Positions 16,435 to 24,953 of a DNA stretch of 64,000 bases are shown here, piece by piece. Both the position numbers and the translations under genes were made by a program. Positions within the stretch are counted from its first letter, which is position 1. Each line of letters starts with the position of its first letter. Source of the DNA: Microlunatus parietis (GTDB taxonomy: Bacteria; Actinomycetota; Actinomycetes; Propionibacteriales; Propionibacteriaceae); NCBI RefSeq assembly GCF_013407955.1, contig NZ_JACCBU010000001.1:4650001-4714000 (forward strand), given 5' to 3'. The notes beneath the pieces were generated by a model that was given only the letters and a program-made list of their open reading frames with translations, made no database searches and was not told where the DNA came from.

Positions 16435-17136
16435 GTGCCGACAACACCGCACCCGAAATCGGCCGACCGGCCGGCCTCGGAGAGCATGTCGGCAGGAATC
16501 CCGGACGCCACCATCGCGCGCCTTCCCGTCTATCTCCGGGTCCTCACCGCGCTCGCCGAGAGCGGCGTCGCGACCGTGAGCAGCGGCGCCCTGGCCAAGG
16601 CCGCCGGGGTCAATTCGGCCCAGCTGCGCAAGGACCTCTCCTACCTCGGTTCGTACGGCACCCGCGGCGTCGGCTACGACGTGGACTACCTGCGGATCCA
16701 GATCGGCCGCGAGGTCGGCTCGGCGCACGAGTGGCCCGTACTCATCGTCGGGATCGGCAACCTGGGCACCGCGCTGGCCAACTACTCCGGCTTCTACTCG
16801 CGCGGCTTCCGGGTTGTCGGCCTGGTCGACCCGTCGCCGCAGCTGATCGGCCGGGAGATCCACGGCCTGGCCATCTCCGACCTGGCCGACCTGGAACAGG
16901 TGGTCCGCGGCACCGGCGCCGTGATTGCCGTGATCGCGACCCCCGCCGAGGCGGCCCAGGAGATCGCCGACCGGCTGGTCGCCGCCGGCGTGACCAGCAT
17001 CCTCAACTTCGCCGCCACCGTGCTCGCCGTGCCCGAAGGCGTCACCGTGCGTAAGGTCGATCTGGGCCAGGAGTTGCACATCCTCGCCTATCACGAGCAG
17101 CGTAAGGCTGAACTTGCAGGGAAAGGTGAACCGTGA
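16435..17136 (+). CDS. rex: Redox-sensing transcriptional repressor Rex
   Basis: The 233-residue protein starts at GTG 16435 behind GAAGGAG. The winged-helix domain includes IARLPVYLRVLTALAESG and AAGVNSAQLRKDLSYLGSYGTRGVGYD, which is diagnostic of Rex. The Rossmann domain has VLIVGIGNLGTALANY (about residues 102-117) for NADH/NAD binding, and the C-terminal helix ends LHILAYHEQRK. NADH binding releases Rex from DNA. It overlaps hemA by 4 bp and is preceded by its own operator, so haem synthesis is tied to redox state. Confidence 0.96.
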   Translation: MPTTPHPKSADRPASESMSAGIPDATIARLPVYLRVLTALAESGVATVSSGALAKAAGVNSAQLRKDLSYLGSYGTRGVGYDVDYLRIQIGREVGSAHEWPVLIVGIGNLGTALANYSGFYSRGFRVVGLVDPSPQLIGREIHGLAISDLADLEQVVRGTGAVIAVIATPAEAAQEIADRLVAAGVTSILNFAATVLAVPEGVTVRKVDLGQELHILAYHEQRKAELAGKGEP

Positions 17137-18404
17137 GCATCCTCGCGGTCGGCGTCTCGCACAAGACGACCTCGATCGAACGTCTGTCCCGGTTGGCGCT
17201 CGACGCGCCGACCGCGGCCAAGCTCGCCGACGCCCTGGTCGCCGGCGAGCACGTCGACGAGGCCCTGGTGCTGTCGACCTGTAACCGGACCGAGGTGTAC
17301 GCCTCGGTCGCCCGCTTCCACGGCGGCCTGGACGAGGTGACCGCGGAGCTGTCCGCGGTGGCCGGCATCGAGGTCGCCGAGCTGCGCGACGAGTGCGCGG
17401 TCTACTTCGACGAGGGCGCCGTCGCGCACGCGTTCGCGGTCGCCGCCGGGCTCGAGTCGATGGTGGTCGGGGAGAGCCAGATCCTCGGCCAGGTGCGCCT
17501 CGCGTTGACCTCGGCGCAGCGCCACGGCACCGCGGGCACCAGCCTGAACGCCCTGTTCCAGCAGGCCCTCCGGGTCGGCAAGCGGGTCCAGACCGAGACC
17601 ACGATCGGCTCCGCCGGACGGTCCCTGGTGACCGCCGCGTACGACCTGCTGGAGACCGAGTACGGCACTCTCGACGGGGCCCGGCTGGTCGTCCTCGGCG
17701 CCGGCACCATGGCCGGCCTGGCGGCCCGGACCGCCGCGGCCCAGGGGGCCCGGCTGACCATCGTGAACCGGACCCACGCCAAGGCGGAGCGGCTGGCCGA
17801 GGCCGTCGGCGGCACCTCGGTCACGCTGGCCGGGCTCGACCGCGCGCTGGCCGACGCCGACGTCCTGCTCACCTGCACCGGCGGCCGCGACCTGAAGCTC
17901 GACGCCGACCGGCTGGCCGGCACCGGCCTCCGCGCGGTGATCGACCTGGCCGTGCCGGCCGATCTCGACCCGTCCGTCGCGGCGAGCGGGATCACCGTGA
18001 TCGACATCGCCCGGCTCGGCGACCGGCTGCGCGGCTCAGCCGTCGACGGCGCCGAGGCGGCCCGGGACCTGGTCCAGACCGAGGTGGCCGACTTCTTGGG
18101 CTCCCGGCGAGCCGCCCAGGTGGCGCCGACCGTGGTCGCGCTGCGCTCGATGGCGACCGAGGTGATGGCCGCCGAACTGGCCCGGCTGGATGCGCGGCTG
18201 CCCGACCTCGGCGAACGCGAGCGGGACGAGATCCACCGGTCCGTCCGCCGGGTCGTCGACAAGCTGATGCACGCGCCGACGGTACGGGTGCAGGCGCTGG
18301 CCTCCGGCGGCGAGACCGTCGACTACGCGGCCGTACTGCGCGAGCTGTTCGCCCTCGACCCGGAGACCGTGAACGCGGTGATGAAGCCGGAGGTCGGACC
18401 GTGA
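17133..18404 (+). CDS. hemA: Glutamyl-tRNA reductase
   Basis: This enzyme makes glutamate-1-semialdehyde from glutamyl-tRNA, the first committed step of the C5 route to tetrapyrroles. The catalytic Cys50 lies in VLSTCNRTEVY, and GLESMVVGESQILGQV is the family signature. The NADPH domain shows VVLGAGTMAGLAARTA. The C-terminal dimerisation helix runs from about residue 320. GTG start with a 4-bp overlap to rex; the stop overlaps hemC by 4 bp. Length of 423 residues is normal for actinobacteria. Confidence 0.97.
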   Translation: MSILAVGVSHKTTSIERLSRLALDAPTAAKLADALVAGEHVDEALVLSTCNRTEVYASVARFHGGLDEVTAELSAVAGIEVAELRDECAVYFDEGAVAHAFAVAAGLESMVVGESQILGQVRLALTSAQRHGTAGTSLNALFQQALRVGKRVQTETTIGSAGRSLVTAAYDLLETEYGTLDGARLVVLGAGTMAGLAARTAAAQGARLTIVNRTHAKAERLAEAVGGTSVTLAGLDRALADADVLLTCTGGRDLKLDADRLAGTGLRAVIDLAVPADLDPSVAASGITVIDIARLGDRLRGSAVDGAEAARDLVQTEVADFLGSRRAAQVAPTVVALRSMATEVMAAELARLDARLPDLGERERDEIHRSVRRVVDKLMHAPTVRVQALASGGETVDYAAVLRELFALDPETVNAVMKPEVGP

Positions 18405-19441
18405 AACTTCGCCTCGGAGCGCGCACCTCGCCGCTCTCCCGCGCCCAGGCCGACTGGGTCGCGGCCCGGCTGGCCGAGCATGGCGTCGAGACCGAGTTCG
18501 TCGGGATCACCACCAAGGGCGACGTCGACCAGCGGGAGCTGACCCGGATCGGCGGCACCGGCATCTTCGCCGCCGCGGTACGGGAAGCGCTGCTGGACGG
18601 CACGATCGACCTCGCGGTGCACTCGCTGAAGGACCTGCCGACGCTGCCCGAGCCGGGCTTGCGGGTCGCCGCCGTGCCGGTACGCGAGGACACCCGCGAC
18701 GTGCTGGTCGGGCTGCGGCTGGCCGACCTCAACGAAGACGGCCCGACCCGGGTCGGCACTGGAGCCCCGCGCCGCGCGGCGCAGCTGATCGACTACGGCC
18801 GGACCAGCGGGCAGCCGATCGAGGCGGTACCGATCCGTGGCAACGTCGGCACCCGGATCGAGCTGGTCCGGTCCGGCAAGGTCGATGCGGTCGTCCTGGC
18901 CGCGGCCGGACTGCGCCGGCTGGGCCTGCTCGACCCGACCGGAGACCAGCCGCTCGAGGTGACAGGACTGCCGGCCGAGCTGCTGGCCGAGGAGGTCATG
19001 CTGCCGGCGCCCGGACAGGGTGCGCTCGGGCTCGAGGTCGCCGAGTCGCTGGCCCCGGACCTGGCCGCCGCGGTGGCCGCGCTGAACGATCCGGCGGCCG
19101 CCGTCGAGACCCGTACCGAACGGGCTTTTCTGGCTCGCTTGGAGGCCGGTTGCACCGCTCCGGTGGGTGCCCGTGCGAAAGTCAAATCGGTCCATGGTAA
19201 AAGACACGATTTGACTCTGACCGCAGTGGTTGGGGGAAGCTTAGGGAGCAACCCGCCCAGGTCGATCGGAGACAACACTGCGTCGATCGGAGAAGGTTCC
19301 GTCCTGCGGGTGGAAACCGACGGATCCGTCGACGATTCGTTCGACGCGCCGCTGCGCTTCGCCACTGAAGCCGCCGATCGTGCCCTGATCGAGTTGAGAC
19401 GTACCGCCCAGGACTCGGCGCGCCAGGCGCGGCGAGGCTGA
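18401..19441 (+). CDS. hemC: Porphobilinogen deaminase (hydroxymethylbilane synthase)
   Basis: The protein polymerises four porphobilinogens into hydroxymethylbilane. MKLRLGARTSPLSRAQ begins the first domain, GTGIFAAAVREALLDGTIDLAVHSLKDLP carries substrate contacts and Cys251 in LEAGCTAP anchors the dipyrromethane cofactor. At 346 residues it is longer than usual; the extra length is a Ser/Gly/Asn-rich stretch of about 25 residues (around 283-307) near the end, encoded by locally repeated, lower-GC DNA. GTG start overlaps the hemA stop. Confidence 0.96.
   Translation: MKLRLGARTSPLSRAQADWVAARLAEHGVETEFVGITTKGDVDQRELTRIGGTGIFAAAVREALLDGTIDLAVHSLKDLPTLPEPGLRVAAVPVREDTRDVLVGLRLADLNEDGPTRVGTGAPRRAAQLIDYGRTSGQPIEAVPIRGNVGTRIELVRSGKVDAVVLAAAGLRRLGLLDPTGDQPLEVTGLPAELLAEEVMLPAPGQGALGLEVAESLAPDLAAAVAALNDPAAAVETRTERAFLARLEAGCTAPVGARAKVKSVHGKRHDLTLTAVVGGSLGSNPPRSIGDNTASIGEGSVLRVETDGSVDDSFDAPLRFATEAADRALIELRRTAQDSARQARRG
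19180..19216. repeat. 10-bp inverted repeat in the 3' part of hemC
   Basis: AGTCAAATCG (19180-19189) and CGATTTGACT (19207-19216) are perfect complements with a 17-nt loop, in an unusually AT-rich patch. Just downstream GTCGATCGGAGA occurs twice (19261 and 19282). The patch interrupts otherwise GC-rich coding sequence. Confidence 0.6.
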
Positions 19442-19464
19442 AACAACAGAACGCGAGATATGCC

Positions 19465-21123
19465 GTGAGCACTACGTCGGTCCGCAAATCGTCACGTCAG
19501 CCTGCCCAGGTTCCCACTGCGCCGTCGCCTCGCGGCCGCGTCATCTTCGTCGGTACGGGGCCCGGCGATCCCGACCTGCTCACGCTCGGTGCGATCGCGG
19601 CCCTGGCCGATGCCGGCGCGGTGATCCTCGACTCGGAGCAGCAGCAGGAACTCCTGGGCCACCCGGCCATCACGCTCAGCCCGGACGCCGAGGTCAGCAC
19701 GCTCGGGCCGACCGAGGCCGGCAAGCCGCTCACCCCGTCGGCCCGGGCCAAGCTGGTGCTCAAGCACGCGTCCACCGGAGCCCGCGTGGTGCGGCTGGTG
19801 GCCGGCGACCCGTTCCTGGACAACGGGGTGGCCGACGAGGCCGCCGCCTGCGTCCGCGGCGGGATCGACTTCGAGGTGGTGCCCGGCGTGTCCCGGCTGA
19901 CCGCCGTTCCCGAGTATGCCGGTGTCGACCTGAACCACGGCGGCGGGGTGCACTTCGTTTCCGCGCCGGAGGGCCGGTTCACCAAGGCGGCCACCGCGCA
20001 GTGGGCGACTGCGGCGACGCTGGTGATCAGCACCCGGGCCGGCGTGGTCGGCGACCTGACCGCGGCGGCGATCGCAGCCGGCCGGCCGGAGGCCGATCCC
20101 GCCCTGATCACGCTGCACGGCGGCAGCACCGAGCAGACCAGCGTCAGCACCACCCTGGCCGAGCTGCCGGCGACGCTGAAGACTTCCCGGGCCCGCGGCA
20201 CCGACCCGGTACACGTCGTGCTCGGCGTCGCGGTGGAGCAGCGCGACCAGCTGAGTTGGTACGAGACGAAGCCGCTGTTCGGCTGGCGGGTGCTGGTGCC
20301 GCGGACCAAGGACCAGGCGGCGCCGATGGTGGCCCGGCTTCGGACGTACGGGGCGCACAGCGAGGAGGTGCCGACCATCTCGGTCGAGCCGCCGCGCAGC
20401 CCGCTGCAGATGGACAAGGCGATCCGCGGCCTGGTCGAGGGCCGCTACGAGTGGGTGGCGTTCACCTCCGTCAACGCGGTCCGCGCGGTGAAGGAGAAGT
20501 TCTCCGAGTACGGCCTCGACGCCCGCGCGTTCTCCGGGCTGAAGGTCGCCGCGGTCGGCGAGGTGACCTCGCAGGCGCTGCAGGCGTGGGGGATCGAGCC
20601 GGACCTGGTGCCGTGCGGGGAGCAGTCGGCCGCCGGCCTGGCCGCCGAGTTCCCGCCGTACGACGACGTGCTGGACCCGATCAACCGGGTCTTCCTGCCG
20701 CGCGCCGACATCGCCACCGAGACGCTGGCCGCCGCACTGGTGGAGCTCGGCTGGGAGGTGGAGGACGTGACCGCGTACCGGACCGTGCGGGCCGCGCCGC
20801 CGCCCGCCCCGATCCGGGAGGCGATCAAGACCGGCCGGTTCGATGCGGTGGTGTTCACCTCGTCGTCGACCGTACGGAATCTGGTCGGGATCGCCGGCAA
20901 GCCGCACGCCAGCACCGTCGTCGCCGCGATCGGCCCGGCCACCGCGAAGACCTGCGCCGAGCACGGCCTCCGGGTCGACGTGATGGCCGCCAAGCCGAGC
21001 GCGGTCGACCTGGCCGACGCCCTGGCCGCGTTCGCCGCGGAGCGCCGGGACGCCCTGGTCGAGGCCGGCGAGCCGGTCCTGCGGCCGTCGCAGCGCAAGA
21101 CCACGACCCGCCGCCGCTCATGA
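19465..21123 (+). CDS. hemD: Fused uroporphyrinogen-III C-methyltransferase-like / uroporphyrinogen-III synthase
   Basis: The 552-residue protein has two parts. Residues about 22-265 resemble the CobA/SUMT methyltransferase fold (VGTGPGDPDLLTLGAIAAL, VVRLVAGDPF, FEVVPGVSRLTAVPEYAGV). Residues about 272-525 are HemD (WRVLVPRTKDQA, WVAFTSVNAVRAV, VDVMAAKPSAVDLADALAAF). HemD closes hydroxymethylbilane to uroporphyrinogen III, and the methyltransferase part, if active, diverts it towards sirohaem. This fusion is common in actinobacteria. GTG start; the stop overlaps the proposed hemB start. Confidence 0.95.
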   Translation: MSTTSVRKSSRQPAQVPTAPSPRGRVIFVGTGPGDPDLLTLGAIAALADAGAVILDSEQQQELLGHPAITLSPDAEVSTLGPTEAGKPLTPSARAKLVLKHASTGARVVRLVAGDPFLDNGVADEAAACVRGGIDFEVVPGVSRLTAVPEYAGVDLNHGGGVHFVSAPEGRFTKAATAQWATAATLVISTRAGVVGDLTAAAIAAGRPEADPALITLHGGSTEQTSVSTTLAELPATLKTSRARGTDPVHVVLGVAVEQRDQLSWYETKPLFGWRVLVPRTKDQAAPMVARLRTYGAHSEEVPTISVEPPRSPLQMDKAIRGLVEGRYEWVAFTSVNAVRAVKEKFSEYGLDARAFSGLKVAAVGEVTSQALQAWGIEPDLVPCGEQSAAGLAAEFPPYDDVLDPINRVFLPRADIATETLAAALVELGWEVEDVTAYRTVRAAPPPAPIREAIKTGRFDAVVFTSSSTVRNLVGIAGKPHASTVVAAIGPATAKTCAEHGLRVDVMAAKPSAVDLADALAAFAAERRDALVEAGEPVLRPSQRKTTTRRRS

Positions 21124-22289
21124 AGCCCGCCCCCCAAGAATCCGCCCCACAAGATTCCGCCGACCGGTCACAAAAGCAGCTGTTTTCGCGGCGTGTCGCT
21201 GCAGAAGTGACCGGTCAGCAGGCGGTGGAGGGAGAGCCGGGCACCTCGACGGGCGCCGGGCCTGGTGCTTCGACAGGCTCAGCACACGTTCCGTCCGGGA
21301 TACGCCGGCCGATCACTCAGCGGCCGCGCCGGTTGCGGACCAACCCGGTCATGCGTGGGCTGGTCCGGGAGACCTCGGTGGAGCCGCGGCAGCTGGTGCT
21401 GCCGCTGTTCGTCGCCGAGGGACTGACCGAGCCGCGGCCGATCGGCTCGATGCCGGGCGTCGTCCAGCACACCCTGGACACCCTGCGCGCCGCCGCGACG
21501 GAGGCGGCCGAGGCCGGCCTGGGTGGCGTGATGCTGTTCGGCATCCCTGAGCACAAGGACGCCACCGGGTCCGGCGCGCTGGCCGACGACGGCATCCTCA
21601 ACGTCGCTGTCCGGGCGGTGTCGGCCGAGGTCGGCGACGACTGCCTGGTGATGACGGACGTCTGCCTGGACGAGTTCACCGACCACGGCCACTGCGGCGT
21701 GCTCACACCGGACGGCACGGTGGACAACGACGCGACCCTGCAGCTGTACGCCGAGATGGCGGTCCAGCACGCCGAGGCCGGCGCCCACGTCGTCGCGCCG
21801 AGCGGGATGATGGACGGCCAGGTCGGCGCGATCCGGTCCGCGCTGGACGCCTCCGGGCACACCGACATCGCGATCCTGGCCTACGCCGTGAAGTACGCGT
21901 CGGCCTTCTACGGGCCGTTCCGGGAGGCCGTTTCCTCTTCCCTGCAAGGGGATCGCAAGACCTATCAGCAGGACCCGGCGAACGTCCGGGAAGCCCTCCG
22001 GGAGCTCGCCCTGGACGAGGCGGAGGGTGCCGACATCGTCATGGTGAAGCCCGCGCTCGCCTACCTCGACGTGATCCGGGCGGTCCGCGAGGCGACCCGG
22101 CTGCCGGTCGCGGCCTACAACGTGTCCGGCGAGTACTCGATGGTCGAGGCGGCCGCCGCCCAGGGCTGGATCGACCGCGACACCGCCGCGGCCGAGGTGC
22201 TGACCTCGATCCGCCGGGCCGGGGCCGACCTGATCCTGACCTACTGGGCGCTGCAGCAGACGCGCCGCACGCCAGAACTCCGATCATGA
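21120..22289 (+). CDS. hemB: Delta-aminolevulinic acid dehydratase (porphobilinogen synthase)
   Basis: The enzyme condenses two aminolevulinates into porphobilinogen. Recognisable blocks are RPRRLRTNPVMRGLVRETS, DVCLDEFTDHGHCG (metal site with Cys-Asp-Cys), YAVKYASAFYGPFREA and VKPALAYLDVI with the Schiff-base Lys310. The ATG at 21120 overlaps the hemD stop (ATGA) but makes the N-terminus about 60 residues longer than expected; that tail is encoded by Repeat A (21162-21216) and a Repeat B piece (21268-21282). In-frame GTG codons at 21207 and 21225 could give shorter proteins but lack clear ribosome binding sites. Confidence 0.95.
   Translation: MKPAPQESAPQDSADRSQKQLFSRRVAAEVTGQQAVEGEPGTSTGAGPGASTGSAHVPSGIRRPITQRPRRLRTNPVMRGLVRETSVEPRQLVLPLFVAEGLTEPRPIGSMPGVVQHTLDTLRAAATEAAEAGLGGVMLFGIPEHKDATGSGALADDGILNVAVRAVSAEVGDDCLVMTDVCLDEFTDHGHCGVLTPDGTVDNDATLQLYAEMAVQHAEAGAHVVAPSGMMDGQVGAIRSALDASGHTDIAILAYAVKYASAFYGPFREAVSSSLQGDRKTYQQDPANVREALRELALDEAEGADIVMVKPALAYLDVIRAVREATRLPVAAYNVSGEYSMVEAAAAQGWIDRDTAAAEVLTSIRRAGADLILTYWALQQTRRTPELRS
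21162..21216 (+). repeat. Repeat A copy 1 (55-bp palindromic element), inside hemB frame
   Basis: Outer 10-bp arms GACCGGTCAC / GTGACCGGTC and an inner GCAGC/GCTGC stem surround a 17-nt loop containing GGCGTGTC. CCGCC precedes it. It lies 38 bp after the hemD stop and is translated as DRSQKQLFSRRVAAEVTG. Confidence 0.93.
21268..21282 (+). repeat. Repeat B partial copy in the hemB N-terminal region
   Basis: CTTCGACAGGCTCAG matches the 15-bp core of Repeat B and is translated as part of GASTGSAH. Two unrelated repeat families therefore build this non-conserved N-terminus. Confidence 0.75.
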
Positions 22290-23689
22290 GCTCTCCCGAC
22301 CACGGCCCGGGTCCCGGCGCCACCCCAGCTCCCGCGAATCGACCGGTCACTTCTGCAGCGACACGCCGTCAGAACGGCTGCGTTACTGACCGGTCGGCGG
22401 AGCTTTTTGGGCGGGCCAAGCAGGTGACGCCGGGCGGGGTGAACTCGCCGGTCCGGGCGTTCGCCGCGGTCGGCGGGACGCCGCGGTTCATCGCCTCCGC
22501 GAAGGGCGCTTACCTGACGGACGTGGACGGCAACGACTACGTCGACCTGATCTGCTCCTGGGGCCCGATGCTGCTCGGCCACGCTCACCCCGAGGTGCTG
22601 GCCGCGGTGCAACGGGCGGCGCAGGGCGGCACCTCGTTCGGAGCGCCGACGCTGGCCGAGGTCGAGCTGGCCGCGGAGATCATCGACCGGACCGCCGTGG
22701 AGCAGGTGCGGCTGGTCAACTCCGGCACCGAGGCCACCATGTCGGTGATCCGGCTGGCCCGCGGCGCCACCGGCCGGAACAAGATCATCAAGTTCGCCGG
22801 CTGCTATCACGGCCACGTCGACGCCCTGCTGGCGGCGGCCGGGTCCGGGGTCGCCACGCTGGCGCTGCCGGGCACGCCGGGGGTGACCGCGGCGACCACG
22901 GCGGACACGATCGTCCTTCCCTACAACAATCGTACGGCGGTCCGCGAGGCCTTCCAGCGGTACGGGGACGAGGTTGCGGCCGTGATCACCGAGGCCGCGC
23001 CGGGCAACATGGGCGTGATCGAACCGGGCACCGAGGACGGGATCGGCTTCAACGCCTTCCTGCGCGACCTGGCCCATGATCACGGCGCCTTGTTGATCTT
23101 GGACGAGGTGATGACCGGTTTCCGGGTCAGCCGCTCCGGGCAGTACGGCCGGGACGGTGTGGCGGGCGACCTGGTCACGTTCGGCAAGGTGATGGGCGGC
23201 GGCTTCCCGGCGGCGGCCTTCGGCGGCCGGGCCGACCTGATGGCCCACCTGGCCCCGGTCGGAGGGGTCTACCAGGCCGGCACCCTGTCGGGGAACCCGG
23301 TCGCCAGCGCGGCCGGCCTGGCCACGCTGCGGCTGGCCATCGACGACGTCTACGCCCGGATCGACCAGACCGCCGAACTGCTGCAGGCCGAGATCTCCGC
23401 CGCCCTGACGGCGGCCGGGGTGCCGCACGTGATCAACGCCGCCGGCAACCTGTTCAGCGTGTTCCTGTTCGGCGAGGGTGGGTCCGCGGTGACTGACTAC
23501 GCGGGCGCGCAGGGCCAGTCGACGAAGGCGTACGCCGCGTTCTTCCATGCCATGCTGGATCGGGGCGTCTACCTGCCGCCGAGCGGGTACGAGGCGTGGT
23601 TCCTGTCCACGGCCCACGACGAGGAGGCCCTGGGCCGGATCGTCGCGGCGCTGCCGGCGGCGGCGAAGGCCGCCGCGGAGGAGCTGTAA
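22286..23689 (+). CDS. hemL: Glutamate-1-semialdehyde 2,1-aminomutase
   Basis: This PLP enzyme converts glutamate-1-semialdehyde to 5-aminolevulinate, following HemA. AKQVTPGGVNSPVRAF starts the conserved part, NSGTEATMSVIRLAR and ILDEVMTGFR are family blocks, and Lys301 in TFGKVMGGGFPAAAFGG binds PLP. ATG 22286 overlaps the hemB stop (ATGA). About 35 residues before the conserved part are largely encoded by Repeat A in reverse orientation (22341-22395), and no alternative in-frame start exists before VTPGG, so the repeat seems to be truly translated. Confidence 0.96.
   Translation: MSSPDHGPGPGATPAPANRPVTSAATRRQNGCVTDRSAELFGRAKQVTPGGVNSPVRAFAAVGGTPRFIASAKGAYLTDVDGNDYVDLICSWGPMLLGHAHPEVLAAVQRAAQGGTSFGAPTLAEVELAAEIIDRTAVEQVRLVNSGTEATMSVIRLARGATGRNKIIKFAGCYHGHVDALLAAAGSGVATLALPGTPGVTAATTADTIVLPYNNRTAVREAFQRYGDEVAAVITEAAPGNMGVIEPGTEDGIGFNAFLRDLAHDHGALLILDEVMTGFRVSRSGQYGRDGVAGDLVTFGKVMGGGFPAAAFGGRADLMAHLAPVGGVYQAGTLSGNPVASAAGLATLRLAIDDVYARIDQTAELLQAEISAALTAAGVPHVINAAGNLFSVFLFGEGGSAVTDYAGAQGQSTKAYAAFFHAMLDRGVYLPPSGYEAWFLSTAHDEEALGRIVAALPAAAKAAAEEL
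22341..22395 (-). repeat. Repeat A copy 2, inside hemL frame
   Basis: The copy is inverted relative to hemL, exactly 55 bp, with the conserved CCGCC next to its right end as GGCGG on the plus strand. It starts 51 bp after the hemB stop and is translated as RPVTSAATRRQNGCVTDRSA. Several internal bases differ from copy 1, but the outer and inner stems are mostly kept. Confidence 0.92.
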
Positions 23690-23697
23690 GGAGATCA

Positions 23698-24372
23698 ATG
23701 CCGACCAAGACCATCGTGCATCTGCTGCGGCACGGCGAGGTGCACAACCCGGACGGCGTCCTGTACGGGCGGCTGCCCGGCTACCACCTGTCCGACCGGG
23801 GCCGGCAGATGGCCGAACGGGTCGCCGAGACGCTGCGTGATCATGACCTGACCCACCTGCGCTGCTCGCCGCTGGAACGGGCCCAGGAGACGATGCGGCC
23901 GCAGCTGGAGTTCCATGATCTTCCGGTGATCACCGACGGCCGGGTGATCGAGGCGGAGAACTACCTCGAGGGCAGCGTGGTGTCCTTCGGCGTCTCGTCG
24001 ATCCTGAAGAACAAGCTCAACGCGATGCGCCGCCCGCGGAACTGGCTGATGTTCCGCAATCCGCTGCGGCCGACCTGGGGTGAGCGCTACCCGGAGATCG
24101 TCGAGCGGATGCGGCTGGCGATCCGCGACGCGGCCGAGGCCGCGAAGGGCCACGAGGCCCTGATCGTCTCGCACCAGCTGCCGATCTGGATGGCCCGCTG
24201 CGACATCGAGGGCCGCCGGCTGGCGCACGACCCGCGCAAGCGCGAGTGCACGCTGGCCAGCTTGACCTCGATCACGATCATCGACGGCCGGGTGGCCGGC
24301 GTGAAGTACACCGAGCCGGCCAAGGACCTGCTGCCGGCCAAGCGCAGTGAGAAGTTCGTCGCCGGTGCCTAG
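23698..24372 (+). CDS. Histidine phosphatase family protein (phosphoglycerate mutase-like)
   Basis: The 224-residue protein has the RHG motif in LLRHGEVHNPDG, the phospho-accepting His, and SHQLPIWMARCD with the second catalytic His. AAGGAG precedes the ATG. It sits between hemL and the cytochrome c maturation genes, a conserved actinobacterial order. The substrate is unknown; a metabolite or phosphoprotein is possible. Confidence 0.9.
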   Translation: MPTKTIVHLLRHGEVHNPDGVLYGRLPGYHLSDRGRQMAERVAETLRDHDLTHLRCSPLERAQETMRPQLEFHDLPVITDGRVIEAENYLEGSVVSFGVSSILKNKLNAMRRPRNWLMFRNPLRPTWGERYPEIVERMRLAIRDAAEAAKGHEALIVSHQLPIWMARCDIEGRRLAHDPRKRECTLASLTSITIIDGRVAGVKYTEPAKDLLPAKRSEKFVAGA

Positions 24373-24946
24373 GAGGATGGTCGTTCTGATCGCGGCGGTG
24401 GTCCTGGTGATCACCGGCTGCAGTGTCAGCACGGCCGATGAGCCGAACCGGGCCTCGGGTGAGAACGGCTACGTCGGCGTGCAGCCGCAGCTGACCCAGA
24501 TCAAGCCGGCCGACCGGAAGCCGGCCCCCGTCGTGTCCGGGCCGGAGCTCGGCACCGACAAGACGATCTCCACCGCCGACTACGCCGGCAAGGTGCTGGT
24601 GATCAACGTCTGGGGCTCCTGGTGCGCGCCGTGCCGCAAGGAGGCGCCCGATCTCCGGGAGGCCAGCGAGGAGACGAAGGACAAGGCCCAGTTCCTCGGC
24701 ATCACCTCCCGGGACTTCGCCCAGGCCGCACCGCTGCGGTTCGTCGAGGAGCAGAAGATCACGTACCCGAGCATCTTCGATCCGGACGGCGCGACGCTGC
24801 TCCAGTTCTCCCGGGAGCTGCCGCCGTCGGCGATCCCGACCACGTTGATCATCGACGCCGAGGGCCGGGTCGCGGTCCGGATCCTCGGCCCGATCACCAA
24901 GACCACCCTGGTCGACATGATCGACGACGTCGCCGCCGGCAAGTAG
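24347..24946 (+). CDS. TlpA/ResA-like thiol-disulfide oxidoreductase lipoprotein
   Basis: A lipoprotein signal ends in LVITGCS and the thioredoxin domain has NVWGSWCAPCRKE with Cys93 and Cys96. Such proteins reduce apocytochrome c cysteines outside the membrane so that haem can attach. The GTG at 24347 overlaps the previous gene by 26 bp. An ATG at 24377 follows AGGAGG too closely to use it, although leaderless-like use cannot be excluded. It is the first of four system II maturation genes. Confidence 0.92.
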   Translation: MRSSSPVPRRMVVLIAAVVLVITGCSVSTADEPNRASGENGYVGVQPQLTQIKPADRKPAPVVSGPELGTDKTISTADYAGKVLVINVWGSWCAPCRKEAPDLREASEETKDKAQFLGITSRDFAQAAPLRFVEEQKITYPSIFDPDGATLLQFSRELPPSAIPTTLIIDAEGRVAVRILGPITKTTLVDMIDDVAAGK

Positions 24947-24953
24947 GCCCGGC

